Source of the DNA: Micromonospora peucetia
Lineage (GTDB): Bacteria; Actinomycetota; Actinomycetes; Mycobacteriales; Micromonosporaceae
Reading direction: 5' to 3'
NCBI RefSeq assembly: GCF_900091625.1
Contig: NZ_FMIC01000002.1
Coordinates: 2,356,001 to 2,420,000 of the forward strand
DNA length: 64,000 nt
The translations under genes and the position numbers were made by a program. Position 1 is the first letter of the stretch. Every line of letters begins with the position of its first letter. Positions 15,211 through 24,397 of this stretch are shown here, in pieces. Under the pieces are notes generated by a model. The model was given only the letters and a program-made list of their open reading frames with translations, did not search any database and was not told where the DNA came from.

Positions 15211-17904
15211 GTGGCACTGGCGCTCTACCGCAAGTACCGGCCGCGTACCTTCGCCGAGGTCATCGGGCAGGAGCACGTCACCGAGCCGTTGTCGCAGGCG
15301 CTGCGCAGTGGGCGGCTCAACCACGCCTACCTCTTCTCCGGCCCACGTGGCTGCGGCAAGACCTCCAGCGCCCGGATTCTGGCTCGCTCGCTCAACTGTG
15401 AGCAGGGCCCCACCCCGGAGCCGTGCGGGCAGTGCTCGTCGTGCCGCGAGCTGGCCACTGACGGCGGCTCGATCGACGTGCTGGAGATCGACGCGGCCAG
15501 CCACGGCGGCGTCGACGACGCCCGGGAGCTGCGCGAGAAGGCGATCTTCGCGCCGGCCAAGAGCCGTTTCAAGATCTACGTCATCGACGAGGCGCACATG
15601 GTCTCGTCGGCCGGCTTCAACGCCCTGCTCAAGCTGGTCGAGGAGCCGCCGGAGTACGTCAAGTTCATCTTCGCGACCACCGAGCCGGAGAAGGTCCTCG
15701 GCACGATCAAGTCGCGGACCCACCACTACCCGTTCCGGCTGATCCCGCCGAAGGTGCTCCGGCCCTACCTGGAGCAGCTCTGCGAGGCCGAGGGCGTCGC
15801 CGTCGAGCAGGCGGTCTTCCCGCTGGTGGTGCGCGCCGGCGGCGGCAGCGCCCGGGACAGCCTCTCCGTGCTCGACCAGCTCATCGCCGGGGCCGGCCCG
15901 GAGGGGGTCACCTACTCCCGGGCCGCCGCCCTGCTCGGCGTCACCGACGCCGCCCTGATCGACGAGATGTGCGACGCGCTGGCCGCCGGGGACGGTGCGT
16001 CGGCGTACGCGACCGTCGACCGGGTCGCCGAGGCCGGGCACGACGCGCGCCGGTTCGCCTCCGACCTGCTGGAGCGGCTGCGCGACCTGATCGTCCTCCA
16101 GCAGGTGCCGGACGCCGCCGCCAAGGGCCTGATCGACGGTCCCACCGACCAGATCGAGCGGATGGCCGCCCAGGCCCAGCGGCTCGGCCCGGCGACGCTG
16201 TCCCGCTGCGCCGACATCGTGCACAACGGCCTGGTGGAGATGCGCGGCACCACCGCGCCCCGGCTGCTGCTGGAGCTGATCTGCGCCCGGATGCTGCTGC
16301 CCGGTGCCGACGACACCACCGGCGGCCTGCTCCAGCGCCTCGAACGCATGGAACGCCGGCTCACTCTCGCCGGCACCGACGCGCCGCCGGCCGCCGCCGG
16401 CCCCGCGCCGGTCACCTCCCGTTCTCCGGTACGCCCCGACCCCACCCCCGCCACCCCCCAGGCGTACGCCTCCGGCGTCCCAGCCGCCTCACCCGAGGTC
16501 GCGAACGCGGGTGCGTCGGGCGGTACGTCGCAGGGCGCTGGCGCGGCTGCCCCGACGGGACCCTCGGGTGCCGCCCCGGGCGGCCCGACGCCGACTGCTT
16601 CGGTGTCTCCGGTCGGGTCTGGTGACGCCCCGGTGTCTCCGGCTGGGCCGGGCAACGCCCCGGTGTCTCCGGCCGCGTCCGAGCCGGCTGCGGGTGCGCC
16701 CCGCCGGGTGGTGCCGCCGTCGGCGGTGATGCCCGACCCGGCCACCCCGGCCCCGCCTCGCCCCGGCGCGGCGGCCACCGGTGCGCTGGACGCGGTCGCG
16801 GTGCGCCGGGTCTGGCCCGAGGTGGTCGGCAAGGTCAACCGGAGCAACAAGCGGATCGCGGCGCTGATGCGCGACGCGGTGGTCCGCGACCTCGACGGCG
16901 ACACGCTCGTGGTGACGGTGAAGTCGTCAGTGCTGGCCAAGATGATGTCCGACCACGCCCAGGTGCTCACCGACGCGCTCTACGAGGAGCTTGGCGGGCG
17001 CTGGCAGATCCGCTGCGAGGTGGCCGGCGAACGGGGTGGCGCGTCGCTCGGTGGCTCCTCCCGGTCCGCCGCCCCGGCCCGTCCGACATCCCCGCCGCCC
17101 GGGGCTCCCGTCCCTCAGCCGCCGGTCGGCCCGACCGGTGACGTCCCGACCGGTGACAGCCATGGCGGTGGCGTCCCGAGCGGTGGGCAGCCCAGCGGTG
17201 GTTCGAGTAACGGCGGGGTAGCTGGCGGGGCCGGTGCTGCTGCCGCGCGTGCCGGTACTGAGAGCTGGCCTGAGCCGGCCCGGCCCGGTGCCGCCGCCGA
17301 CAATGACGAGGGCTGGCCCGAGCCCGCCCGCCCGGGTGGTGCCGCGACCGGTGCCGGCGGCGAAGACGACTGGCCGGAACCGGCCCGACCGGGCGGCGTG
17401 TCGACCACCGGGGCATCAGACAGCGGCACGTTGACCACCGTTACGCCAACCGCTGCCGGGTCGACCGCCAGGTCGGCGGGCGCCGCCACGGCGTCGGCAA
17501 CGGCCGCGCCTGCCGTACCGAAGCCGGCCGGTCCCTCGGCGGTGCCGCAGCAGGCCGCGCCCGCCGGCCCTCCGGTGAGCAGCGCCATCGCGGCGGCACG
17601 GGCGGCTGCGGCGGGACGTGGTCCGCGTACCGGCCAGGCGGCCCGGAAGACCGCGGACGCCGACTGGGCGGGTGAGCCGCCGTACGACCCGGACTTCGAC
17701 GGCCCGGTGCGCGGCGGTGGGGGACGCCCGGGGGAGGCCCGGCCGGCGGCGGCCCCGAACCTGGAGGGCTTCGACCCCGGCGACGAGCCGCTGGACGAGG
17801 TGCTCGACGAGCGGACCGCGCGGGAATCCAGCGAGGAACAGGCGGTACGGCTGCTCCGCGAGGTGTTCGGCGCCGAGAAGATCGACGAGGTGGACGCCCG
17901 GTAG
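15211..17904 (+). CDS. dnaX: DNA polymerase III subunit gamma/tau
   Basis: 897 residues from GTG 15211 with a GAGGAGG ribosome binding site. It is the clamp-loader ATPase of the replisome. Visible motifs are Walker A GPRGCGKTSS (about 44-53), a four-Cys zinc module (about 63-80), Walker B VIDEAH (about 125) and sensor IKSRTHHYPF. Domain III reaches about residue 390. A Pro/Ala/Gly-rich linker follows, then the tau domain (VWPEVVGKVNRSNKRIAALM) at about 535-610, another low-complexity stretch with EPARPG repeats, and a conserved acidic C-terminus EEQAVRLLREVFGAEKID. The length is high because of the linkers, as is usual in actinobacteria. Confidence 0.96.
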   Translation: MALALYRKYRPRTFAEVIGQEHVTEPLSQALRSGRLNHAYLFSGPRGCGKTSSARILARSLNCEQGPTPEPCGQCSSCRELATDGGSIDVLEIDAASHGGVDDARELREKAIFAPAKSRFKIYVIDEAHMVSSAGFNALLKLVEEPPEYVKFIFATTEPEKVLGTIKSRTHHYPFRLIPPKVLRPYLEQLCEAEGVAVEQAVFPLVVRAGGGSARDSLSVLDQLIAGAGPEGVTYSRAAALLGVTDAALIDEMCDALAAGDGASAYATVDRVAEAGHDARRFASDLLERLRDLIVLQQVPDAAAKGLIDGPTDQIERMAAQAQRLGPATLSRCADIVHNGLVEMRGTTAPRLLLELICARMLLPGADDTTGGLLQRLERMERRLTLAGTDAPPAAAGPAPVTSRSPVRPDPTPATPQAYASGVPAASPEVANAGASGGTSQGAGAAAPTGPSGAAPGGPTPTASVSPVGSGDAPVSPAGPGNAPVSPAASEPAAGAPRRVVPPSAVMPDPATPAPPRPGAAATGALDAVAVRRVWPEVVGKVNRSNKRIAALMRDAVVRDLDGDTLVVTVKSSVLAKMMSDHAQVLTDALYEELGGRWQIRCEVAGERGGASLGGSSRSAAPARPTSPPPGAPVPQPPVGPTGDVPTGDSHGGGVPSGGQPSGGSSNGGVAGGAGAAAARAGTESWPEPARPGAAADNDEGWPEPARPGGAATGAGGEDDWPEPARPGGVSTTGASDSGTLTTVTPTAAGSTARSAGAATASATAAPAVPKPAGPSAVPQQAAPAGPPVSSAIAAARAAAAGRGPRTGQAARKTADADWAGEPPYDPDFDGPVRGGGGRPGEARPAAAPNLEGFDPGDEPLDEVLDERTARESSEEQAVRLLREVFGAEKIDEVDAR

Positions 17905-17965
17905 GGCGTCGACCGATCGGCGGGCCGCAGCCGGTGTGCCGCTGACCGGGCGTGGTGAGCGCGGC

Positions 17966-18015
17966 AGATCTTGGCGGGAAACGGCCCCTCCAGGGGCCCT
18001 TCCGTCCCAAGATCT
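17966..18015 (+). terminator. Long hairpin downstream of dnaX
   Basis: AGATCTTGG (17966-17974) pairs with CCAAGATCT (18007-18015), and an inner stem is formed by CCCCT/AGGGG. There is no T-run, but the position 60 nt beyond the dnaX stop supports a terminator. The outer arm resembles, but does not match, the GATCTTGCA palindrome family. Confidence 0.6.
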
Positions 18016-18055
18016 CCGGCGGGCTTCCCTGGCGCGGCGCGGGGACACATGGTCG

Positions 18056-18073
18056 TGTGATTTGACGGTCACA
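18056..18073. promoter_or_regulatory. TGTGA-N8-TCACA dyad upstream of ybaB-recR
   Basis: Perfect 5-bp arms TGTGA (18056-18060) and TCACA (18069-18073) with an 8-bp spacer, about 160 bp before ybaB. The arms match the CRP/FNR half-site, but the usual spacer is 6, so a CRP-type site is only a possibility. Confidence 0.3.
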
Positions 18074-18232
18074 TGATCGCCGCGGCCTGTTCCGGGAACC
18101 ACCACCTCCGTCCGGACGACTTCGTGAGGGGCCGCCCGGACCGCCGCGTGGGAAGCACCGGGCGGGGCGAGGCTGCTCACAGCGGATAGGCTGAGCGGCG
18201 GTTGAGCAGACGAGTGCGAGAAGGAGCCATCC

Positions 18233-18565
18233 GTGCGCCCAGGTGGACAGCCGAACATGCAGCAGATGCTGAAGCAGGCGCAGAAGATGCAGCAGCAGAT
18301 GGCCAAGGCGCAGACCGAGCTCGCCGAGGCGGAGCTGACCGGCACCGCCGGCGGTGGTCTGGTCACCGCGACCGTCGCCGGCACCGGCGAGCTGAAGTCG
18401 ATCAAGATCGACCCGAAGGCGGTCGACCCGGAGGACATCGAGACTCTGGAGGATCTGGTCGTCGCGGCCATGCACAACGCCGCCGAGGCGGTGCGGGAGC
18501 TGACCGAGAAGAAGATGGGTCCGGTCACCGGCGGCATGGGCGGCCTCGGCCTGCCCGGTTTCTGA
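18233..18565 (+). CDS. YbaB/EbfC nucleoid-associated protein
   Basis: 110 residues from GTG 18233 with AAGGAG upstream. The core [19 protein letters not shown], then [20 protein letters not shown] and [19 protein letters not shown], is diagnostic of the YbaB/EbfC family. These form tweezer-like dimers that bind DNA and are almost always linked to recR, as here (7-bp gap). It probably helps RecR-linked recombination or nucleoid organisation. Confidence 0.95.
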   Translation: MRPGGQPNMQQMLKQAQKMQQQMAKAQTELAEAELTGTAGGGLVTATVAGTGELKSIKIDPKAVDPEDIETLEDLVVAAMHNAAEAVRELTEKKMGPVTGGMGGLGLPGF

Positions 18566-18572
18566 GCGGCAG

Positions 18573-19166
18573 ATGTACGAAGGTGCCATCCAGGACCTGA
18601 TCGACGAGCTGGGCCGGCTGCCGGGTGTGGGCCCGAAGAGCGCCCAGCGGATCGCCTTCCACGTCCTGTCCGCCGACCCGGCCGACATCAACCGGCTGGC
18701 CGGCGCGTTGCGTAAGGTCAAGGAGTTGGTGCGGTTCTGCACCAGTTGCTACAACGTGGCCGAGTCCGAACAGTGCCGGATCTGCCGCGACCCGCGCCGC
18801 ACCGACGAGGTGCTCTGCGTGGTCGAGGAGCCGAAGGACGTGGTCGCGGTTGAGCGGACCGGTGAGTTCCGGGGCCGCTACCACGTGCTCGGCGGGGCGA
18901 TCAATCCGCTGGAGGGGATCGGGCCGGACAATCTGCGCATCCGCGAGCTGATGACCCGGCTCAGCGGCGGCACGGTGCGGGAGCTGATCCTGGCGACGGA
19001 CCCGAACACCGAGGGCGAGGCGACCGCGACGTACCTGGCGCTGATGGTCAAGCCGATGGGCATCGCGGTGACCCGGTTGGCGAGCGGCCTGCCGGTTGGC
19101 GGGGACCTGGAGTACGCCGACGAGATCACCCTCGGCCGGGCCTTCGAGGGCCGCCGCGCCGTCTGA
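18573..19166 (+). CDS. recR: Recombination mediator RecR
   Basis: 197 residues from ATG 18573, a normal RecR length. The N-terminal helix-hairpin-helix ([20 protein letters not shown]), the C4 zinc finger ([16 protein letters not shown] at about 56-71), the Toprim domain ([14 protein letters not shown]...) and the C-terminal Walker-B-like segment ([18 protein letters not shown]) are all present. With RecO it loads RecA on SSB-coated gaps. It forms an operon with ybaB and ends in a strong hairpin. Confidence 0.97.
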   Translation: MYEGAIQDLIDELGRLPGVGPKSAQRIAFHVLSADPADINRLAGALRKVKELVRFCTSCYNVAESEQCRICRDPRRTDEVLCVVEEPKDVVAVERTGEFRGRYHVLGGAINPLEGIGPDNLRIRELMTRLSGGTVRELILATDPNTEGEATATYLALMVKPMGIAVTRLASGLPVGGDLEYADEITLGRAFEGRRAV

Positions 19167-19486
19167 GTCACCGCCATGGCCGGCACCGGAATCCGGTGCC
19201 GGCCATTGTCGTACGGGGCGTCTGCGCGTCCACTGTGGGTTCTGACATGTGGTCGATTCTCGCGACGATCGATGTAACAGATTCGCATCGACCAAACCGG
19301 GGCATAGTGCCCCTTTGGCGGCGGTCTGGAACGGCCTCCGAGGCGGGGCGCATCGGTTAAGACACGATCCGGTACCAACCGGTTCCTCGATGGTTTCCCG
19401 CCGGTCCGAACGAGGGCTAAGGTCACGGCGATCGGTGACCCCTGTCACCACGATTGTCCGTACCCCCAAGGACGAGGTGAAGCACC
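19167..19486. other. Intergenic region between recR and the peptide-importer operon
   Basis: 320 bp without a gene. It contains the recR terminator hairpin, an AT-richer stretch with an inverted TGGTCGAT/ATCGACCA pair (19250-19257 and 19287-19294), and presumably the promoter of the ABC transporter operon. A purine-rich AAGGACGAGG lies before the ATG at 19487. Confidence 0.7.
19176..19206 (+). terminator. recR terminator hairpin
   Basis: ATGGCCGGCACCGGA (19176-19190) and TCCGGTGCCGGCCAT (19192-19206) are perfect complements with a one-base centre, followed by TGTCG. They lie 10 nt beyond the recR stop. Confidence 0.8.
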
Positions 19487-21151
19487 ATGCGTGCAACCAG
19501 GCCGAAGGTCGCCATCGCGGCCGTCGCGGTCGCGGCCCTCGCGGTAGCAGGCTGCGCCGAGAGCAACCGCGACGACAGTTCCAGCGGTAGCAAGAAGGAC
19601 ACCCTCGTCTTCGGCGTAGCCGGAGACCCGAAGGTGCTCGACCCGAGCTTCGCCAGCGACGGTGAGTCGCTGCGCGTGGCGCGTCAGGTCTTCGAGACGC
19701 TGGTCCGTCCGGAGGAGGGTGGCACCAAGGTCACCCCCGGCCTGGCCGAGTCCTGGACCCCGGACGCCGCGGGCACCACGTGGACCTTCAAGCTCCGCTC
19801 CGGCGTGAAGTTCCACGACGGCACCGAGTTCAACGCCGAGGCGGTCTGCAAGAACTTCGACCGCTGGTACAACGCCAAGGGCCTCATGCAGAGCCCGGAC
19901 GTGACCCCGTACTGGCAGGACGTCATGGGCGGCTTCGCCAAGAACGAGAGCGCGGACCTGCCGCCGAGCCTCTTCAAGTCCTGCACCGCCAAGGACGCCA
20001 CGACCGTCGACCTGGCCTTCACCCGGGTCTCCAGCAAGGTCCCGGCCGCGCTGATGCTGCCGTCGTTCTCCATGCACAGCCCCACGGCGCTCGAGAAGTA
20101 CGACGCGAGCAACGTCGGCGGCACCGCCGAGGACATCAAGTACCCGGCCTACGCCACGGCGCACCCGACCGGCACCGGCCCGTTCAAGTTCAAGTCCTGG
20201 GACGTTGCCAACAAGACGCTCACCATCGAGCGCAACGAGGACTACGCCGGCAACAAGGCCAAGCTGAAGACCCTCATCTACAAGACCATCTCGGACGAGA
20301 ACGCGCGCAAGCAGGCGCTGCGCTCCGGCGACATCCAGGGGTACGACCTGGTCGGCCCGGCCGACGTCGAGCCGCTGAAGGGCGAGGGCTTCAACGTCCT
20401 GACCCGTCCGGCGTTCAACATCCTCTACCTGGCCATGAACCAGAAGGGGAACCCGAAGCTCGCCGACGTGAAGGTCCGCCAGGCCATCGCGCACGCGCTG
20501 AACCGGCAGGCCCTGGTCGACTCGAAGCTGCCCCCGGGCGCCAAGGTCGCCGAGAACTTCATGCCGGACACCGTCGAGGGCTGGAACGGCGACGTCACCA
20601 AGTACGGCTACGACGTGGCGAAGGCCAAGTCGCTGCTGGCCGAGGCCGGCGCGACGAACCTGACCCTGCGGTTCCACTACCCGACCGAGGTCACCCGGCC
20701 GTACATGCCGAACCCGAAGGACATCTTCGAGCTGCTCTCGGCGGACCTCAAGGCGGTCGGCATCACCGTCCAGGCCATCCCGCTCAAGTGGAGCCCGGAC
20801 TACCTGAACGCCACCACCTCCGGCAACAAGCACGACCTGCACTTCCTCGGCTGGACCGGTGACTACGGCGACGGCTACAACTTCATCGGCACCATGTTCG
20901 ACCGGCCGAAGGACGAGTGGGGCTTCACCAACCCGGCCCTGTTCGACCAGTTCAAGGACGCGGACAGCACCGCCGACGTGGCGGCCCGGACCGAGAAGTA
21001 CAAGGCCCTGAACAAGGCCATCATGGACTTCCTGCCCGGTGTCCCGGTGTCGCACTCGCCGCCGGCGATCGTGTTCGGCAAGGACGTGACCGGGGTCAAG
21101 GCGAGCCCGCTCACCGACGAGCGGTTCTCCACCGCCGAGTTCAAGTCCTGA
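19487..21151 (+). CDS. Peptide ABC transporter substrate-binding lipoprotein (SBP family 5)
   Basis: 554 residues from ATG 19487. The lipoprotein signal peptide has lipobox LAVAGC (Cys at about 23). The family 5 (DppA/OppA) fold is recognised from VTPGLAESWTPDAAGTTWTF, LRSGVKFHDGTEFNAEAV, DLKAVGITVQAIPLKWSPDY and WTGDYGDGYNF. It captures peptides, or another ligand of the OppA/DppA class, outside the membrane and passes them to the permeases. It is the first gene of a five-gene operon, and a UUCG-capped hairpin follows, which may raise its level relative to the membrane genes. Confidence 0.93.
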   Translation: MRATRPKVAIAAVAVAALAVAGCAESNRDDSSSGSKKDTLVFGVAGDPKVLDPSFASDGESLRVARQVFETLVRPEEGGTKVTPGLAESWTPDAAGTTWTFKLRSGVKFHDGTEFNAEAVCKNFDRWYNAKGLMQSPDVTPYWQDVMGGFAKNESADLPPSLFKSCTAKDATTVDLAFTRVSSKVPAALMLPSFSMHSPTALEKYDASNVGGTAEDIKYPAYATAHPTGTGPFKFKSWDVANKTLTIERNEDYAGNKAKLKTLIYKTISDENARKQALRSGDIQGYDLVGPADVEPLKGEGFNVLTRPAFNILYLAMNQKGNPKLADVKVRQAIAHALNRQALVDSKLPPGAKVAENFMPDTVEGWNGDVTKYGYDVAKAKSLLAEAGATNLTLRFHYPTEVTRPYMPNPKDIFELLSADLKAVGITVQAIPLKWSPDYLNATTSGNKHDLHFLGWTGDYGDGYNFIGTMFDRPKDEWGFTNPALFDQFKDADSTADVAARTEKYKALNKAIMDFLPGVPVSHSPPAIVFGKDVTGVKASPLTDERFSTAEFKS

Positions 21152-21165
21152 TCTGACGCAAGGAC

Positions 21166-21201
21166 CGCGGGCGGGCGCTGTTTCGACAGCGTCCGCCCGC
21201 G
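21166..21201 (+). terminator. Intercistronic UUCG hairpin between binding protein and permease
   Basis: CGCGGGCGGGCGCTGT (21166-21181) pairs with ACAGCGTCCGCCCGCG (21186-21201), with one G-T wobble, around loop TTCG. Such stem-loops inside ABC operons act as partial terminators or RNA stabilisers. No T-run follows, so partial read-through is expected. Confidence 0.6.
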
Positions 21202-21228
21202 ACCCTCCGTACCCCTTTCGAGGCCGCC

Positions 21229-22233
21229 GTGTTCCGGTTCATCGTCAGACGCCTGCTTCAGCTGATACCAACGCTGTTCGGGCTCTCCCTCCTGCTCTTC
21301 ATCTGGCTCCGCCGACTGCCGGGCGGTCCCGAGACCGCCATCCTCGGTGAGCGTGGGACGCCCGAGATGCGCGCCGCGATCCGGCGCAACATGGGCCTCG
21401 ACGAGCCGATCCTGGTGCAGTACGGCCGGTTCGTGCGGCGGCTGATCCGCCTCGACCTCGGCACGTCGACCTCCACCAAGCGCACCGTCGTCACCGAGTT
21501 CGTCGAACGGTTCCCCGGCACGGTGGAGCTCTCCATCACGGCGATGCTGATCGCGGTCGGCGTCGGCATCCCGCTGGGCTACCTGGCGGCCCGGCGTCGC
21601 GGCCGGATGTTCGACCATCTCTCGGTCGGCGGCTCACTGATCGGCATCTGCATCCCGGTCTTCTTCCTCGCGTACGTGCTCAAGGCGATCTTCGCTGAGA
21701 ATCTCGGCTGGTTCCCGGCGAGCGGCCGGCAGGACCCGACGCTCGGGGCAACGCGGGTCACCAACTTCTTCGTGCTGGACGGCCTGATGACCCGGGAGTG
21801 GGACGCCGCCGCCGACGCGTTCTGGCACCTGGTGCTGCCGGGCGTGGCACTGGCCAGCATCCCGCTGGCGATCATCGTCCGGATCACCCGGGCCAGCGTG
21901 CTGGAGGTCCTCAACGAGGACTTCGTACGCACCGCCGAGGCGAAGGGCCTGACCGAGCGCACGGTCCGGGGCCGGCACGTGCTGCGCAACTCCATGCTGC
22001 CGGTCGTCACCTCGATCGGCCTGCTCACCGGCGGCCTGCTCTCCGGCGCGGTGCTGACCGAGACCGTCTTCGCCTTCGGCGGAATCGGAGCCTTCATCTA
22101 CGAGGCGATCAGCCAGCGTGACTATCCGGTCCTGATGGGCTTCATCCTGATCATCGCGGTGGTGTACGTGCTGGTGAACCTCCTGGTCGACCTCTCCTAC
22201 AGCCTGATCGACCCGAGGGTGAGGGTCCGATGA
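21229..22233 (+). CDS. Peptide ABC transporter permease (DppB type)
   Basis: 334 residues from GTG 21229. It starts MFRFIVRRLLQLIPTLFGLSLLLF, the standard first helix of DppB/OppB proteins. The binding-protein-dependent transport signature EFVRTAEAKGLTERTVRGRH (EAA loop, which contacts the ATPase) is at about 225-245. Six membrane segments are visible. It pairs with the next gene, overlapping by 4 nt, as one half of the inner-membrane channel. Confidence 0.94.
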   Translation: MFRFIVRRLLQLIPTLFGLSLLLFIWLRRLPGGPETAILGERGTPEMRAAIRRNMGLDEPILVQYGRFVRRLIRLDLGTSTSTKRTVVTEFVERFPGTVELSITAMLIAVGVGIPLGYLAARRRGRMFDHLSVGGSLIGICIPVFFLAYVLKAIFAENLGWFPASGRQDPTLGATRVTNFFVLDGLMTREWDAAADAFWHLVLPGVALASIPLAIIVRITRASVLEVLNEDFVRTAEAKGLTERTVRGRHVLRNSMLPVVTSIGLLTGGLLSGAVLTETVFAFGGIGAFIYEAISQRDYPVLMGFILIIAVVYVLVNLLVDLSYSLIDPRVRVR

Positions 22234-23186
22234 CGATCACCACCGGCAAGAAGAAGGAAAAGATCGACCGGCTCGCCGAACTGGCGGCCCGGGAGGACGA
22301 GCGCGGCGTCAGCCTCTGGAAGGAGGCGTTCCGCCGGCTGCGGCGTAACCCGGCGGCGATCGTCGGCGCGGTGATCCTGAGCCTGTTCCTGCTGGTCGCC
22401 ATCCTCGGGCCGTTCTTCGTCCCGCACGCCCCGGACGCCCAGCTCTGGAAGGGCGAGATCCGCCTCGGCGACTTCCCCGGCTTCCGGGCGGAGAACTGGT
22501 TCGGCGTCGACCACATCGGGCGCGACGAGTTCAGTCGCATGATCGTCGGTGCCCGACAGACCCTGCTGGTCGGCGTGGTCTCCACGCTGATCGGTCTTGC
22601 TGTCGGCTCGCTGATCGGCGGGGTCGCGGGAGCCGCTGCCGGCCTCGGCGGCCGGTGGGGCCGGGCGGTCGACAACGTGCTGATGCGTTTCGTCGACATG
22701 CTGCTGGCCATGCCGAGCCTGCTGCTGGCGATCAGCATCGCCGCCCTGCTCGGTGCCGGCCTGACCACCGTCATGATCGCCGTCGGCGTGGTGTCGGTGC
22801 CGGTCTTCGCCCGGCTGCTGCGCGGCTCGATGATCTCCCAGGCCAACAGCGACTATGTCCTGGCCGCCGTCTCGCTGGGCGTGAAGAAGCCGAAGATCGC
22901 GTTGACCCACGTGGTGCCGAACTCGCTGGCCCCGGTCATCGTGCAGGCCACCCTCACCCTGGCCACCGCGATCATCGAGGCCGCGGCGCTCTCCTTCCTC
23001 GGCCTCGGCAACAACGACGCCTCCATCCCCGAGTGGGGTGTGATGCTCGCCGACGCGCAGCAGTACCTGGACTCCGCGCCCCGGCTGGCGATCCTGCCCG
23101 CCCTCGCCATCATCGTCACCGCGCTGGGCTTCACCCTGCTCGGCGAGGCGATGCGCGAGGCACTCGACCCGAAGCTGCGGAAGTAG
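22230..23186 (+). CDS. Peptide ABC transporter permease (DppC type)
   Basis: 318 residues from ATG 22230 (ATGA overlap with the previous gene). A cytosolic N-terminus of about 45 residues is followed by LRRNPAAIVGAVILSLFLLV and WFGVDHIGRDEFSRMIVGAR, typical of DppC/OppC. The EAA loop DYVLAAVSLGVKKPKIALTH is at about 210-230. It is the second channel half of the importer. Confidence 0.94.
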   Translation: MTITTGKKKEKIDRLAELAAREDERGVSLWKEAFRRLRRNPAAIVGAVILSLFLLVAILGPFFVPHAPDAQLWKGEIRLGDFPGFRAENWFGVDHIGRDEFSRMIVGARQTLLVGVVSTLIGLAVGSLIGGVAGAAAGLGGRWGRAVDNVLMRFVDMLLAMPSLLLAISIAALLGAGLTTVMIAVGVVSVPVFARLLRGSMISQANSDYVLAAVSLGVKKPKIALTHVVPNSLAPVIVQATLTLATAIIEAAALSFLGLGNNDASIPEWGVMLADAQQYLDSAPRLAILPALAIIVTALGFTLLGEAMREALDPKLRK

Positions 23187-23251
23187 GCCGGCATGTGTGC
23201 AGCGCGAGTAGTGAGCGTGCGAGCCCCGCAGTCGCGAAGGGAAGGTCGGTA

Positions 23252-24397
23252 ATGGCACTGCTCGATGTGGACGACCTCTCCGTCACGTTCGCCCGGCGCG
23301 GTCAGCGCACCGTGCACGCCGTCGACGGGGTTTCCTTTTCCGTCGACGCGGGCGAGGTCGTCGGCCTGGTCGGTGAGTCCGGCTGCGGCAAGAGCGTCAC
23401 CTCGCTGGCGATCATGGGCCTGCTGCCGAAGCAGCCGGGCCTGCGTGTCGGTGGCAAGGCGGTCTTCGACGGCACGGACCTGCTCCAGCTCGACGACCGG
23501 TCCCGGCGGGACATCCGCGGCCGGGACGTCGCGATGATCTTCCAGGATCCGCTCTCCTCGCTGAACCCGGTGATCCCGATCGGGTTGCAGGTCACCGAGG
23601 TGCTCACCCGGCACCGGGGGATGAAGGGCGCGGCGGCGGAGAAGGAGGCGGCGGCGCTGCTCGACCGGGTCGGCATCCCCGACCCGAAGCGACGGCTGAA
23701 GGAGTACCCGCACCAGCTCTCCGGCGGCATGCGCCAGCGCGCCCTGATCGCGATGGCGGTGGCCTGCAAGCCCCGGCTGCTGATCGCCGACGAGCCGACC
23801 ACGGCGCTGGACGTCACCATCCAGGCGCAGATCCTGGAACTGCTCAAGGAACTGGTCCGGGACTCCGGCACGGCCCTGGTGATGATCACCCACGACCTGG
23901 GCGTGGTCGCCGGCCTCTGCGACACCATCAACGTGCTCTACGGCGGCCGGGTGGTGGAGACGGCCCGCCGTCGCCCGCTGTTCCGCGAGCCCCGGCACCC
24001 GTACACCGTGGGGCTGCTCGGCTCGGTGCCGCGCCTGGACGCCGTGCGTGGCGAACGGCTGAAGCCGATTCCCGGCTCGGTCCGCGACCTGCTGCCCTGG
24101 TCGGACGGCTGCGCCTTCGCGCCGCGCTGCACCCGGCGGGTCGACGAGTGCGTGGGAGAGCCACCCGCGCTGGTGCTCGCCCACGACGGTCGCAGCTACC
24201 GTTGCGTCAACCCGGCGCCGCTGCCTGGCGCCGTGCCCCCGCAGGCCGTCGACCCCACCGCCCCGGCGGCGGAGGTCCCGGCCGTAACCGCCCAGGCCAG
24301 CACCGCTCAGGCCAGCACCGCCGAGGCGGCGGACGCCCCGGCGGCGGAGGCAGCCGCGGGTCCGGTGCCCGCCCCGCGCGAGGAGGAGAAGCCGTGA
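23252..24397 (+). CDS. Peptide ABC transporter ATP-binding protein (DppD type)
   Basis: 381 residues from ATG 23252. It has Walker [12 protein letters not shown]-loop [12 protein letters not shown], signature [12 protein letters not shown], Walker [13 protein letters not shown] and the H-loop THD, plus the C-terminal oligopeptide-ABC extension with conserved Cys ([10 protein letters not shown]). That extension binds an Fe-S cluster in some homologues. The last 60 residues are a low-complexity Ala/Glu/Pro tail with AQAST repeats, which is unusual for DppD. Its stop overlaps the next start (GTGA). Confidence 0.94.
   Translation: MALLDVDDLSVTFARRGQRTVHAVDGVSFSVDAGEVVGLVGESGCGKSVTSLAIMGLLPKQPGLRVGGKAVFDGTDLLQLDDRSRRDIRGRDVAMIFQDPLSSLNPVIPIGLQVTEVLTRHRGMKGAAAEKEAAALLDRVGIPDPKRRLKEYPHQLSGGMRQRALIAMAVACKPRLLIADEPTTALDVTIQAQILELLKELVRDSGTALVMITHDLGVVAGLCDTINVLYGGRVVETARRRPLFREPRHPYTVGLLGSVPRLDAVRGERLKPIPGSVRDLLPWSDGCAFAPRCTRRVDECVGEPPALVLAHDGRSYRCVNPAPLPGAVPPQAVDPTAPAAEVPAVTAQASTAQASTAEAADAPAAEAAAGPVPAPREEEKP

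Larger units (their letters stand above)
17905..18232. other. Intergenic region between dnaX and ybaB
   Basis: 328 bp with no convincing gene. It holds a strong hairpin (17966-18015), likely the dnaX terminator, and a TGTGA-N8-TCACA dyad (18056-18073), with the ybaB promoter presumably in between or after. Confidence 0.7.

Noticed and set aside
17966..18015. Fourth member of the GATCTTGCA palindrome family
   Set aside because: It shares only AGATCTTGG/CCAAGATCT at the ends and lacks the GCACTTT and GAAACTGC blocks, so it is treated as a separate terminator.
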